A stretch of 64,000 bases of DNA from Streptomyces althioticus (GTDB lineage Bacteria > Actinomycetota > Actinomycetes > Streptomycetales > Streptomycetaceae): NCBI GenBank assembly GCA_014649355.1, contig BMSW01000020.1, forward strand, positions 46,412 through 110,411. The letters are read 5' to 3'. Made by a program: the position numbers and the translations under genes. The notes beneath the pieces are model-generated. The model searched no databases. It worked only from the letters and a program-made list of their open reading frames with translations, and was not told the DNA's origin. Shown in pieces: positions 8,323 through 15,824 of the stretch; the first letter of the stretch is position 1; each line of letters starts with the position of its first letter.

Positions 8323-9324
8323 TTACTCAGGGTTGTCCGCGAGGGATCTCGCCGCCCGGACGCAGAGGGCGTAGGCCGAGCGCGCGTACCCGGGGGAGGC
8401 CCCCGCGAGTCCGCACGCCGGGGTGACCGTGACCGCCTCCGGGAGAAGTCCCGGCCGCAGCCCCAGCCTGCGCCAGAGCGTCCTGACACCCATGACGCTA
8501 CCGGCAGGGTCCGACAATGGACCGTCCGTGCCGGGGACGACACCGGCGAACAGGCGGGTGCCGCCCTCGACCGCCTCGCCGATCGCCTCGTCGTCACGCT
8601 CGGTGAGGAGGGAGAAATCGAACGAGATGCCCGCCACGCCCGCCCGGCGCAGCAGGGCGAACGGGACGTCCGGGGCACAGGAGTGGACCACGACCGGGCC
8701 GCCCTCGTGCACGCCGACCACGTCGCGCAGGGTGGCCTCGACGATCTGCCGGTCGACCGCGCGGTGGGTGCGGTAGCCGCTGGCCGTCCGGACCTGACCA
8801 CGCAGGACGGCGGTGAGGGACGGTTCGTCGAGCTGGAGGACGAGCCGCGCGCCGGGGACGCGGCGGCGCACCTCCTCGAGGTGCAGGCGCAGCCCCTCGG
8901 CGAGGGAGGCGGCGAGGTCCCGGCAGGCGCCGGGGTCGGAGAGGGCGGCCTCTCCGTTCCTCAGCTCCAGGGCCGCGGCGAGGGTCCAGGGGCCCACCGC
9001 CTGGACCTTGAGGAAGCCTTCGTAGCCCTGCGTGAACTCCTCCAGCGCGTCCAGGTCCTCGCCGAGCCAGGAGCGGGCGCGGCGGGTGTCCCGGCCCGGA
9101 CGGTCGCCGATCCGCCAGCCGCTGGGCTCCACGCGCGCGTAGAGCTCGACGAGCAGGCCGGCGGTGCGGCCGATCATGTCGGCGCCGGGGCCGCGGGCGG
9201 GGAGTTCGGGGAGGTGGGGGAAGTCCTCGAAGCTGCCTGTGGCCGCCTTGGCGGCCTCTCTCGCGTCCGTGCCGGGGAGGGAGCCGATGCCGGTGGCGGG
9301 TGGGAGGTGAGGGGTGTCGTTCAC
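8323..9324 (-). CDS. Stand-alone MetE-like (cobalamin-independent methionine synthase C-terminal fold) protein
   Basis: This 333-residue protein has the UROD/MetE barrel but is less than half the length of true MetE (about 750). Zinc-ligand-like motifs are visible: HSC in VVVHSCAPDVPF (HxC) and a late cysteine in TPACGLAG, matching the His-x-Cys and final Cys of MetE. A QLDEPSL motif sits in the middle, as in the MetE family. Such proteins are annotated as methionine synthase in actinobacteria, but the substrate and methyl donor are not established. The start is a GTG at 9324; no strong ribosome binding site is seen. It lies directly before ligA on the same strand. Confidence 0.8.
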   Translation of the reverse strand: MNDTPHLPPATGIGSLPGTDAREAAKAATGSFEDFPHLPELPARGPGADMIGRTAGLLVELYARVEPSGWRIGDRPGRDTRRARSWLGEDLDALEEFTQGYEGFLKVQAVGPWTLAAALELRNGEAALSDPGACRDLAASLAEGLRLHLEEVRRRVPGARLVLQLDEPSLTAVLRGQVRTASGYRTHRAVDRQIVEATLRDVVGVHEGGPVVVHSCAPDVPFALLRRAGVAGISFDFSLLTERDDEAIGEAVEGGTRLFAGVVPGTDGPLSDPAGSVMGVRTLWRRLGLRPGLLPEAVTVTPACGLAGASPGYARSAYALCVRAARSLADNPE

Positions 9325-9387
9325 AACGGGAAGCGTACGCAGTGGGGGACGGGGGGTTTTCGCCCCCGCCGCCCCTTCCCGTCCCGT

Positions 9388-9456
9388 CCCTGGGGGCTAC
9401 CGCCCCCAGACCCCCTGTCGGCCCTTCGGGCCTCGTCCTCAAACGCCGGACGGGCT
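9388..9456 (-). terminator. Hairpin-rich terminator element of common Streptomyces type
   Basis: Directly after the SDR gene stop lie two hairpins: GGCCC-TTC-GGGCC (9420-9432) and CTGGGGGC-TACC-GCCCCCAG (9390-9409, 8-bp perfect stem). Together with the linking sequence they form a block seen after many Streptomyces genes. It probably ends transcription of the SDR gene before the MetE-like gene. There is no T-run, as is usual in this genus. Confidence 0.65.
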
Positions 9457-10155
9457 TCAGGTGCCCGGGCGGACCGTCAGGTCGTTCACTTCCGCGTCCC
9501 TGGGGAGGTCCAGGGCCATGAGGATCGTCGTGGCGACCGACTCGGGGTCGATCCACTTCGACGCGTCGTAGTCCTTGCCCTCCTGCTGGTGGACCTTGGC
9601 CTGCATGGGGCTGGCGGTGCGGCCCGGGTAGACCGACGTGACACGGACGCCGTTCGCGTGCTCCTCGTGGCGGAGGGAGTCGGCGAGGGCCTTCAGGCCG
9701 TGCTTGGAGGCCGCGTAGGCGGACCAGTCCGCGTGGGCGGCGAGGCCGGCGCCGGAGTTGACGAAGATCACGTGGCCGCGGCTCGCGCGGAGCTGCGGCA
9801 GGAAGTGACGGGTCAGTTCGGCGGGGGCGACGAGGTTGACGTTGAGCTGGTGACGCCAGCTCTTCGGGGTGAGGTCGCCGACGCGGCCCAGGTCGACGAC
9901 GCCCGCCACGTGCAGCAGCGAGTCCACCCGGTCGGGCAGCGACTGGTGGGAGAACGCCCAGCTGAGCCGGTCCGGGTCGGAGAGGTCGCCGACCAGGGTG
10001 CGGGCACCGGGGTACTCGGCGGCCAGCTCCTTCGCGCGGCCGGCGTCGCGCGCGTGGAGCACCAGTTCGTCCCCGCGCGCGTGGAGGCGGCGCGCGACGG
10101 CCGCGCCGATGCCGGAGCCGGCTCCGGTGATCACATGTGTAGCCATGTCCGCCAT
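9457..10155 (-). CDS. Short-chain dehydrogenase/reductase
   Basis: This is a classical SDR that likely oxidises or reduces an unknown alcohol/ketone substrate with NAD(P). The 232-residue protein opens with the Rossmann motif TGAGSGIG (residues 10-17); basic residues after strand 2 (LHARDAGR) hint at NADP preference. The catalytic set is Ser134 (VNSGAG), Tyr147 and Lys151 (SAYAASK). The substrate cannot be read from sequence. Two ATG starts, 10155 and 10146, are nine bases apart and neither has a clear ribosome binding site. The next gene upstream ends 18 bp away, so they may be cotranscribed. Confidence 0.9.
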   Translation of the reverse strand: MADMATHVITGAGSGIGAAVARRLHARGDELVLHARDAGRAKELAAEYPGARTLVGDLSDPDRLSWAFSHQSLPDRVDSLLHVAGVVDLGRVGDLTPKSWRHQLNVNLVAPAELTRHFLPQLRASRGHVIFVNSGAGLAAHADWSAYAASKHGLKALADSLRHEEHANGVRVTSVYPGRTASPMQAKVHQQEGKDYDASKWIDPESVATTILMALDLPRDAEVNDLTVRPGT

Positions 10156-10173
10156 GCTCGCATCACCGCGCGG

Positions 10174-10713
10174 TCAGGCGACGCCCAGGCTCTCCTCCAG
10201 GTAGGCGAGCGCCCCGACCGGCTCCTCGGCGAAGAAGACCAGCTCGGTGAGCGGGCGGGGCAGGAAGCCCTCGTCGTCCATGCGACGGAACTGCTCCTTG
10301 AGGCCGTCGTAGAAGCCCGCGGTGTTGAGCAGCACCACCGGCTTCTCGGTGTGGCCGTGCTTCTTCAGCTCCAGGATCTCGGTCGCCTCGTCAAGGGTGC
10401 CGGTGCCGCCCACCATGATCACCACCGCGTCGGCCTTCTCCAGCAGCAGCCGCTTGCGCTCGGCGAGGTCCTTGGCGACCACCATCTCGTCCACGCCGGG
10501 GCGCGCCTTGGCCGCGAGGAACTCCACCGAGACGCCGAGGAGCCGGCCGCCGGCCTCCTCCACCCCGTCGGCGACGACCTTCATCAGGCCGACGTCCGAG
10601 CCGCCCCAGACCAGGGTGTGCCCGCCCTTGCCGAGCAGGCGCGCGAACTCGCGCGCGGGTCCTGTGTAACGGTCGTCGAGGTCGGCGGCGGAGAGGAAGA
10701 CGCAGATGTTCAC
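10174..10713 (-). CDS. LOG-family (TIGR00730-like) protein with divergent motifs
   Basis: The 179-residue protein resembles the LOG family, members of which cleave nucleotide 5'-monophosphates to release the base (cytokinin-activating in plants). It has an N-terminal Rossmann strand (VNICVFLSA), a glycine motif WGGSDVGLMKVVADG where the family usually has GGGxxGLMG, and VGGTGTLDEATE in place of PGGxGTxxE. The catalytic Glu and GGxGT core are kept but the Pro and one Gly are changed, so activity may differ. The GTG start at 10713 fits the conserved beginning. It lies 18 bp upstream of the SDR gene. Confidence 0.8.
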   Translation of the reverse strand: MNICVFLSAADLDDRYTGPAREFARLLGKGGHTLVWGGSDVGLMKVVADGVEEAGGRLLGVSVEFLAAKARPGVDEMVVAKDLAERKRLLLEKADAVVIMVGGTGTLDEATEILELKKHGHTEKPVVLLNTAGFYDGLKEQFRRMDDEGFLPRPLTELVFFAEEPVGALAYLEESLGVA

Positions 10714-10791
10714 GGTCGTCAGCCTACGCCCGGGAAGAAGGCCGCCCCGAGGGACGCTGTACCGGGTGGACCGACCCACGAGGAGGACGCC

Positions 10792-11115
10792 GTGACCACA
10801 GGCCATCGCATCACCGTCGAGCCGGGCGAGCGGCACGTGCGCGTGGTGCGCGACGGACGCGTGCTGGCGGAGAGCGACCGGGCGCTGGTGCTGCACGAGA
10901 CGGGCTGCCCCGCGCGTTGGTACATCCCGCCGGAGGACGTGCGGCTCGACCTGCTGACGCCGTCCGCGACACACACGTACTGCCCGTTCAAGGGGACCGC
11001 CTCGTACTGGTCGCTGCCGGACGCCCCCGACCTGGTGTGGTCGTACCCGGACCCGAAGCCGGCGGTGGCGTCGATCAAGGACCATCTGTGCTTCTACGAC
11101 GTGGACGTGGACTGA
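10792..11115 (+). CDS. DUF427 domain protein
   Basis: The 107-residue protein is a single DUF427 domain: GERHVRVVRDGRVLAESDRALVLHE, then RWYIPPEDVR, then the hallmark TYCPFKGTASYWS and a C-terminal CFYDVDVD. The family folds as a small beta-rich unit of unknown biochemical role and is common in actinobacteria. The GTG start at 10792 follows AGGAGGA at 10781-10787, a strong ribosome binding site. It is transcribed away from the LOG-like gene; the 78 bp between them must hold both promoters. Confidence 0.9.
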   Translation: MTTGHRITVEPGERHVRVVRDGRVLAESDRALVLHETGCPARWYIPPEDVRLDLLTPSATHTYCPFKGTASYWSLPDAPDLVWSYPDPKPAVASIKDHLCFYDVDVD

Positions 11116-11196
11116 CCGCTCCCCGCGGGACGTGATCGGCGGACGCGCGGCCCGCCTCACCGACGTTTTCCGCGCCGTGCGGCAGTCTCGTGAGCC

Positions 11197-11976
11197 ATGG
11201 ACCAGAACATCTCTTCGCGCGACGGGACCGCCCTCGCCCACGAGAGCGCCGGACGCGGCGCCACGATCGTCCTCGTCAGCGGCGCGATGTCGACGGGCGC
11301 CACAGTGGCGCCGCTGGCCGCCCCGCTCTCCGAGCGGTTCCGGGTGGTGGTCTACGACCGCCGCGGCCGGGGCGCGAGCGGAGACACGCCGCCGTACACG
11401 GTGGAACGCGAGGTGGAGGACCTGGCGGCGCTGATCGAGGCGACGGGCGGCGAGGCGGCGCTGTACGGCGTCTCCTCGGGCGGCGCGCTGGCGCTGCGGG
11501 CGGCGGCGAGCGGGCTGCCGGTGCGCCAGGTCGCGGTGTACGAGACACCGTACGCGCTGTCCGAGGAGCACCTGGCGGAGCGCGCCCGCTACACCGAGCG
11601 GCTGACGGCGGCTCTGGAGGAGGGGCGGCGGGGCGACGCGGTGGAGCTCTTCCTCCAGCTCACCGGGCTGGACGACGCGGTGATCGGGAGCGCGCGGCAG
11701 TCGCCGATGTGGGCGGGGATGGAGGCGCTGGCGCCGAGCCTGGCGTACGACGACGCCGTGATGGGCGGCGGAGGTGTGCCGCGGGAGATGCTGGCGTCGA
11801 TCGGGGTGCCGGTGCTGTCGATCGCGGGCGACGCCAGCCCGGCGTGGATGCGTCAGGCGGCGAAGGCGATCGCGGAGTCGGTCCCCCGGGGCGCGTACCG
11901 CACCCTGGAGGGCCAGACCCACATGGCCGAACCGGACGTCCTGGCGCCGGTGCTGGCGGAGTTCTTCGCCCGGTGA
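11197..11976 (+). CDS. Alpha/beta-fold hydrolase
   Basis: A 259-residue alpha/beta hydrolase of unknown substrate. The oxyanion region is LVSGAMSTG (residues 27-34), the nucleophile elbow is GVSSGG with Ser93, and the catalytic histidine is His242 in GQTHMAEPD. The acid is probably Asp215 or so in IAGDASPAW. Strand 3-4 region carries VVYDRRGRGASGD, typical of haloperoxidase/esterase-like members. The gene faces mnmA; their stops are 51 bp apart across a G-rich stretch. Confidence 0.9.
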   Translation: MDQNISSRDGTALAHESAGRGATIVLVSGAMSTGATVAPLAAPLSERFRVVVYDRRGRGASGDTPPYTVEREVEDLAALIEATGGEAALYGVSSGGALALRAAASGLPVRQVAVYETPYALSEEHLAERARYTERLTAALEEGRRGDAVELFLQLTGLDDAVIGSARQSPMWAGMEALAPSLAYDDAVMGGGGVPREMLASIGVPVLSIAGDASPAWMRQAAKAIAESVPRGAYRTLEGQTHMAEPDVLAPVLAEFFAR

Positions 11977-12027
11977 ACCCTGGGCTTCCGGTGCTCCCGG
12001 CGACCGGCCGGGGCGGGGCGGGGCGGC

Positions 12028-13158
12028 TCAGGCCACGTCCGCCGTGGCCCGCTCCGTGGCGGCGATGGTCGCCGAACCCACCACGCGCGTGCCGTCGTAC
12101 AGGACGACCGCCTGGCCGGGGGCGACGCCGCGGACCGGCTCGGTGAAGCGGACGCGCAGTTCCTCGCCGACGAGTTCGGCGGTCACCGGGGTCTCGTCGC
12201 CGTGGGCGCGCAGCTGGGCGGTGTAGGTGCCGGGTCCTGCGGGGGCGGCGCCGCACCAGCGGGGCTTGATCGCGGTGAGGGAGCCGACGTCGAGCGAGGC
12301 GGCGGGACCGACGGTGACGGTGTTGTCCACCGGGGAGATGTCCAGGACGTAGCGCGGCTTGCCGTCGGGGGCCGGGGTGCCGATGCGCAGGCCCTTGCGC
12401 TGGCCGATGGTGAAGCCGTACGCGCCGTCGTGGGTGCCGATCCTGGCGCCGGACTCGTCGACGATGTCACCCTCGGCCTTGCCGAGCCGCTTGGCGAGGA
12501 AGCCCTGGGTGTCGCCGTCGGCGATGAAGCAGATGTCGTGCGAGTCGGGCTTCTTGGCGACGGCGAGTCCGCGGCGCTCGGCCTCCGCGCGGATCTCCTC
12601 CTTGGTGGTGACCGTGTCGCCGAGGGGGAACATGGCGTGGGCGAGCTGGCGGTCGTCGAGGACGCCGAGCACGTAGGACTGGTCCTTGGCCATGTCGGAG
12701 GCGCGGTGCAGCTCGCGGGTGCCGTCCTCGCGGAGGATCACCTTGGCGTAGTGGCCGGTGCAGACGGCGTCGAAGCCGAGCGCGAGCGCCTTGTCGAGCA
12801 GCGCGGCGAACTTGATCTTCTCGTTGCAGCGCAGGCAGGGGTTGGGCGTGCGGCCGGCCTCGTACTCGGCGACGAAGTCCTCGACGACGTCCTCGCGGAA
12901 GCGGTCGGCGAGGTCCCAGACGTAGAACGGGATGCCGATGACGTCGGCGGCGCGGCGGGCGTCGCGGGAGTCCTCGATGGTGCAGCAGCCCCGCGCGCCC
13001 GTGCGGAACGACTGGGGGTTCGCGGAGAGCGCGAGGTGGACGCCGGTCACGTCGTGACCCGCTTCGGCGGCGCGGGCGGCGGCGACGGCGGAGTCGACGC
13101 CTCCGGACATGGCGGCCAGGACGCGGAGGGGGCGGGTGCGCTGCGGGGTGTCAGTCAT
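12028..13158 (-). CDS. mnmA: tRNA-specific 2-thiouridylase
   Basis: MnmA activates U34 of Lys, Glu and Gln tRNAs with ATP and inserts sulfur to make 2-thiouridine. The 376-residue protein has the PP-loop SGGVDS at 18-23 and the two catalytic cysteines Cys108 (NPCLRCNEKIKF) and Cys210 (SHDICFIADGD). GQRKGLRIG and the C-terminal beta-barrel region are present. Sulfur should come from the cysteine desulfurase encoded nearby at 13965-15134, from which it is separated only by an opposite-strand amidase gene. Confidence 0.98.
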   Translation of the reverse strand: MTDTPQRTRPLRVLAAMSGGVDSAVAAARAAEAGHDVTGVHLALSANPQSFRTGARGCCTIEDSRDARRAADVIGIPFYVWDLADRFREDVVEDFVAEYEAGRTPNPCLRCNEKIKFAALLDKALALGFDAVCTGHYAKVILREDGTRELHRASDMAKDQSYVLGVLDDRQLAHAMFPLGDTVTTKEEIRAEAERRGLAVAKKPDSHDICFIADGDTQGFLAKRLGKAEGDIVDESGARIGTHDGAYGFTIGQRKGLRIGTPAPDGKPRYVLDISPVDNTVTVGPAASLDVGSLTAIKPRWCGAAPAGPGTYTAQLRAHGDETPVTAELVGEELRVRFTEPVRGVAPGQAVVLYDGTRVVGSATIAATERATADVA

Positions 13159-13219
13159 AGCCCCTCCAGGGTAAGGGGGGCGCGGGAACCACGGCCGCCG
13201 GATATGCGTTCACGATCAC

Positions 13220-13942
13220 ATGGGGGCCAAGGGAGCATCCGAGGACGGCGACCGGCGCATCGGGCGGCGCGCCCTGATCGTGGGCGGGCTGGCGGCCGCG
13301 GCGGGGACGGCGGCGCTGGCGCGTGACGAGCTGGGGCGGCTGTGGTGGCGGCTGCCCGGCGTCGACAAGCCGCGCAAGCCCGGCGAGGTCGACTTCGCGG
13401 GCGCCCGCTGGGTGGCGGCCTCGGACGCCAACTGGCGCGGCGCGGACCGTCCGGACGACTTCGGCATCGACATGGTGGTCGTGCATGTCACGCAGGGCAG
13501 CCTGGACAGCGCGGTGAAGGCGTTCCAGAACCCGGGCCACAAGGCGGCGGCGCACTACATCGTCGGCAAGGACGGCCGGATCACGCAGATGATCCGCGAG
13601 CTGGACGTGGCGTACCACGCGGGCAACCGGGACTACAACGAGCGCAGCATCGGCATCGAGCACGAGGGCTTCGTGGACCGCCCGCAGGACTTCACGGACG
13701 AGATGTACGCGGCCTCGGCCCGCCTGACGGCCCGCATATGCGCCCGCTACGGGATACCGGTGGACCGGAAGCACATCGTCGGCCACGTCGAGGTCCCGGG
13801 CACGGACCACACGGACCCGGGTCCCCACTGGGACTGGGACCGCTACCTCAATCTGGTGCGCCGGGCGGGCACGTCCCTGACACAGAACAGACGCTCGGCG
13901 GCCCCGGCGGGCGGCTCGGAGACCCCGGCACCGGGTTCGTGA
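13220..13942 (+). CDS. N-acetylmuramoyl-L-alanine amidase (amidase_2 family), exported
   Basis: This 240-residue enzyme should cut the bond between muramic acid and the peptide in cell-wall peptidoglycan. Residues 1-35 contain twin arginines (RRIGRRALIVGG) followed by a hydrophobic stretch, so it may be a Tat-exported or membrane-anchored protein. Zinc-site candidates are His in VVVHVTQGS (about residue 92), and the histidine and Asp in the late GHVEVPGTDHTDPGPHW motif; HAGN and SIGIEHEG are also family hallmarks. The ATG at 13220 lacks a clear ribosome binding site. It diverges from mnmA with 61 bp between. Confidence 0.92.
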   Translation: MGAKGASEDGDRRIGRRALIVGGLAAAAGTAALARDELGRLWWRLPGVDKPRKPGEVDFAGARWVAASDANWRGADRPDDFGIDMVVVHVTQGSLDSAVKAFQNPGHKAAAHYIVGKDGRITQMIRELDVAYHAGNRDYNERSIGIEHEGFVDRPQDFTDEMYAASARLTARICARYGIPVDRKHIVGHVEVPGTDHTDPGPHWDWDRYLNLVRRAGTSLTQNRRSAAPAGGSETPAPGS

Positions 13943-13964
13943 CCGTCCGGGGACCCGGGAGCCC

Positions 13965-15134
13965 CTAGCTCAGCCCCGCCGCCCGCGCTCGCTCCACCGC
14001 CGGGCCGATGGCCTTGGCGAGGGCCTTGACGTCGGCGTCCGTGGAGGTGTGGCCGAGGGAGAAGCGGAGGGTGCCTCGGGCGAGGTCGGGGTCGGTGCCG
14101 GTGGCGAGGAGGACGTGGCTGGGCTGGGCGACGCCGGCGGTGCAGGCGGAGCCGGTGGAGCACTCGATGCCCTGGGCGTCGAGGAGGAGCAGCAGGGAGT
14201 CGCCCTCGCAGCCGGGGAAGGTGAAGTGGGCGTTGGCCGGGAGGCGTCCGCCGGGGGCGGGGTCGCCGCCGAGGACGGCGTCGGGGACGGCGTCGAGGAC
14301 CGCGGCCACCAGGTCGTCGCGGAGGCGTCCGATCTCCAGGGCGAACCGCTCCCGCTCCTCGGAGGCGACCCGTCCGGCGACGGCGAACGAGGCGATCGCC
14401 GGCACGTCGAGGGTGCCGGAGCGGACGTGGCGTTCCTGCCCGCCGCCGTGCAGGACGGGCACGGGGGTGTGCTCGCGGCCCAGGACCAGGGCGCCGATGC
14501 CGTAGGGGCCGCCGATCTTGTGGCCGGAGACCGTCATCGCGGCGAGCCCGGACGCGGCGAAGTCCACCGGGACCTGGCCGAAGGCCTGGACCGCGTCGGA
14601 GTGCAGAGGGACGCCGAACTCGGCGGCGACGGCGGCGAGTTCGGCGACCGGCAGGATCGTCCCGATCTCGTTGTTCGCCCACATCACGGTGGCGAGGGCG
14701 ACGTCGTCGGGGTTGCGGGCGACGGCCTCGCGCAGGGCGTCGGGGTGGACCCGGCCGTAGGCGTCGACGGGGAGGTACTCGACGGTGGCGCCCTCGTGCG
14801 TGGCGAGCCAGTCGACGGCGTCGAGGACTGCGTGGTGTTCGACGGGGCTGGCGAGGACCCGGGTGCGGGCCGGGTCGGCGTCGCGGCGCGCCCAGTACAG
14901 GCCCTTCACGGCGAGGTTGTCGGCCTCCGTGCCGCCGGAGGTGAAGACGATCTCGCTGGGGCGGGCGCCGAGGGCCTCGGCGAGGGTCTCGCGGGCCTCC
15001 TCGACGGTGCGCCGGGCGCGGCGGCCGGCCGCGTGCAGGGAGGAGGCGTTGCCGGTGACGCCCAGGTGCGCGGTGAGCGCCTCGACCGCCTCGGGCAGCA
15101 TCGGGGTGGTCGCGGCGTGGTCGAGGTAAGCCAT
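13965..15134 (-). CDS. Cysteine desulfurase (IscS/NifS-like)
   Basis: A PLP enzyme that strips sulfur from cysteine as an enzyme-bound persulfide, feeding tRNA thiolation and iron-sulfur assembly. In the 389-residue protein, Lys206 in SGHKIGG binds PLP, His at 101 sits in EHHAVL, and the active Cys331 lies in the loop STGSACTAG. This short-loop arrangement is of the group I IscS/NifS type. It is close to mnmA, its likely acceptor, as in Mycobacterium (trmU-iscS). No iscU/iscA or suf genes are in the window, so its main duty here may be tRNA thiolation. Confidence 0.96.
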   Translation of the reverse strand: MAYLDHAATTPMLPEAVEALTAHLGVTGNASSLHAAGRRARRTVEEARETLAEALGARPSEIVFTSGGTEADNLAVKGLYWARRDADPARTRVLASPVEHHAVLDAVDWLATHEGATVEYLPVDAYGRVHPDALREAVARNPDDVALATVMWANNEIGTILPVAELAAVAAEFGVPLHSDAVQAFGQVPVDFAASGLAAMTVSGHKIGGPYGIGALVLGREHTPVPVLHGGGQERHVRSGTLDVPAIASFAVAGRVASEERERFALEIGRLRDDLVAAVLDAVPDAVLGGDPAPGGRLPANAHFTFPGCEGDSLLLLLDAQGIECSTGSACTAGVAQPSHVLLATGTDPDLARGTLRFSLGHTSTDADVKALAKAIGPAVERARAAGLS

Positions 15135-15227
15135 GGTGGGGCCGATTCTACGGGGCCCGGTGCATGAGCCACGGATCCCGGTGGCCGGGATGTGACGCCC
15201 GTACCGCCGGTGCGGCGGGTCCGCGCG

Positions 15228-15494
15228 TCAGAAGCTCCAGGAGATGGTGCCGTCCGCCTGCATGAACGCGGCGAGGACGACGAGGTCGGCGATGCCGAGG
15301 CCGAGGCCGAGCAGGGCGCGTCCGCGGCGGGCGGTGCCCCGCCACAGGGCGACGGACGCCAGCGCGATGGCGGTGGGACCGAGGAAGACGTTGAGGACGA
15401 GCAGGCCGAGCAGGCCCAGGACGAACGACGCGACGGCCATGCCGTCGGTGTCGCGGATCCCGGTGCGGCGGCCGGCGGGTGCGGTGAGCTGCAT
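15228..15494 (-). CDS. DUF4190 small membrane protein
   Basis: This 88-residue protein has a short polar start followed by two strongly hydrophobic segments (about residues 20-43, ASFVLGLLGLLVLNVFLGP, and 60-77, LLGLGLGIADLVVLA) joined by WRGTARRGRA. This is the DUF4190 pattern, a two-helix membrane domain often attached to septum or stress proteins in actinobacteria. Function is unknown. It lies 48 bp after another small membrane protein on the same strand and both may be controlled by the divergent TetR regulator. Confidence 0.85.
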   Translation of the reverse strand: MQLTAPAGRRTGIRDTDGMAVASFVLGLLGLLVLNVFLGPTAIALASVALWRGTARRGRALLGLGLGIADLVVLAAFMQADGTISWSF

Positions 15495-15542
15495 GGTGAT
15501 CGGACTCCTGCGGTCGGAAGGTGGTCGGGCGGGCGGCGCGGG

Positions 15543-15710
15543 TCAGTGCGCGGAGGTGCCGCGGCCGCGGCCCTGGTGCTCGCGCAGGGCGAAGACGCCG
15601 AGCCAGACGGCGATGACGGCACCGACGGCGACGGAGAAGGTGAGCGGCGCGTGCGCGACGGCGCCGAGGACGACGCCCAGCAGCAGCAGCGCGGCGACGA
15701 GGAACAGCAT
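15543..15710 (-). CDS. Very small predicted membrane protein
   Basis: A 55-residue ORF from ATG 15710: MLFLVAALLLLGVVLGAVAH, then SVAVGAVIAVWLGVFALRE, then a basic/polar end QGRGRGTSAH. Two hydrophobic segments suggest a two-pass membrane protein with both ends in the cytoplasm. No family recognised. Its start lies 38 bp from an operator-like site and it diverges from the TetR gene, which suggests it is part of the regulated unit together with the DUF4190 gene. Its reality rests on composition and position only. Confidence 0.6.
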   Translation of the reverse strand: MLFLVAALLLLGVVLGAVAHAPLTFSVAVGAVIAVWLGVFALREHQGRGRGTSAH

Positions 15711-15747
15711 GGGTCGAACCCCCCAGGATTGGGTGAACGGTTGTAGT

Positions 15748-15757
15748 AACACTTGTT
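15748..15757. promoter_or_regulatory. Operator-like site 1 in the TetR divergent region
   Basis: AACACTTGTT has inverted AACA/TGTT arms and is followed by CAC. The same 13-base pattern AACASTTGTTMAC recurs at 15804-15816, 56 bp further on. It is flanked by an inverted GTGAAC (15733-15738) and GTTCAC (15755-15760). Position between the divergent small-membrane-protein gene and tetR gene fits an autoregulatory TetR operator; binding is inferred, not shown. Confidence 0.5.
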
Positions 15758-15803
15758 CACTGACTTCCCAGCCTAGCGTCCTCCTCACTTTTCAATCCGG
15801 GAG

Positions 15804-15813
15804 AACAGTTGTT
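15804..15813. promoter_or_regulatory. Operator-like site 2 in the TetR divergent region
   Basis: AACAGTTGTT with AACA/TGTT arms, followed by AAC, lies 11 bp before the tetR start codon. It is the second copy of the motif at 15748. A site this near the start would block transcription or initiation of tetR itself. Confidence 0.5.
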
Positions 15814-15824
15814 AACTGCATGGC

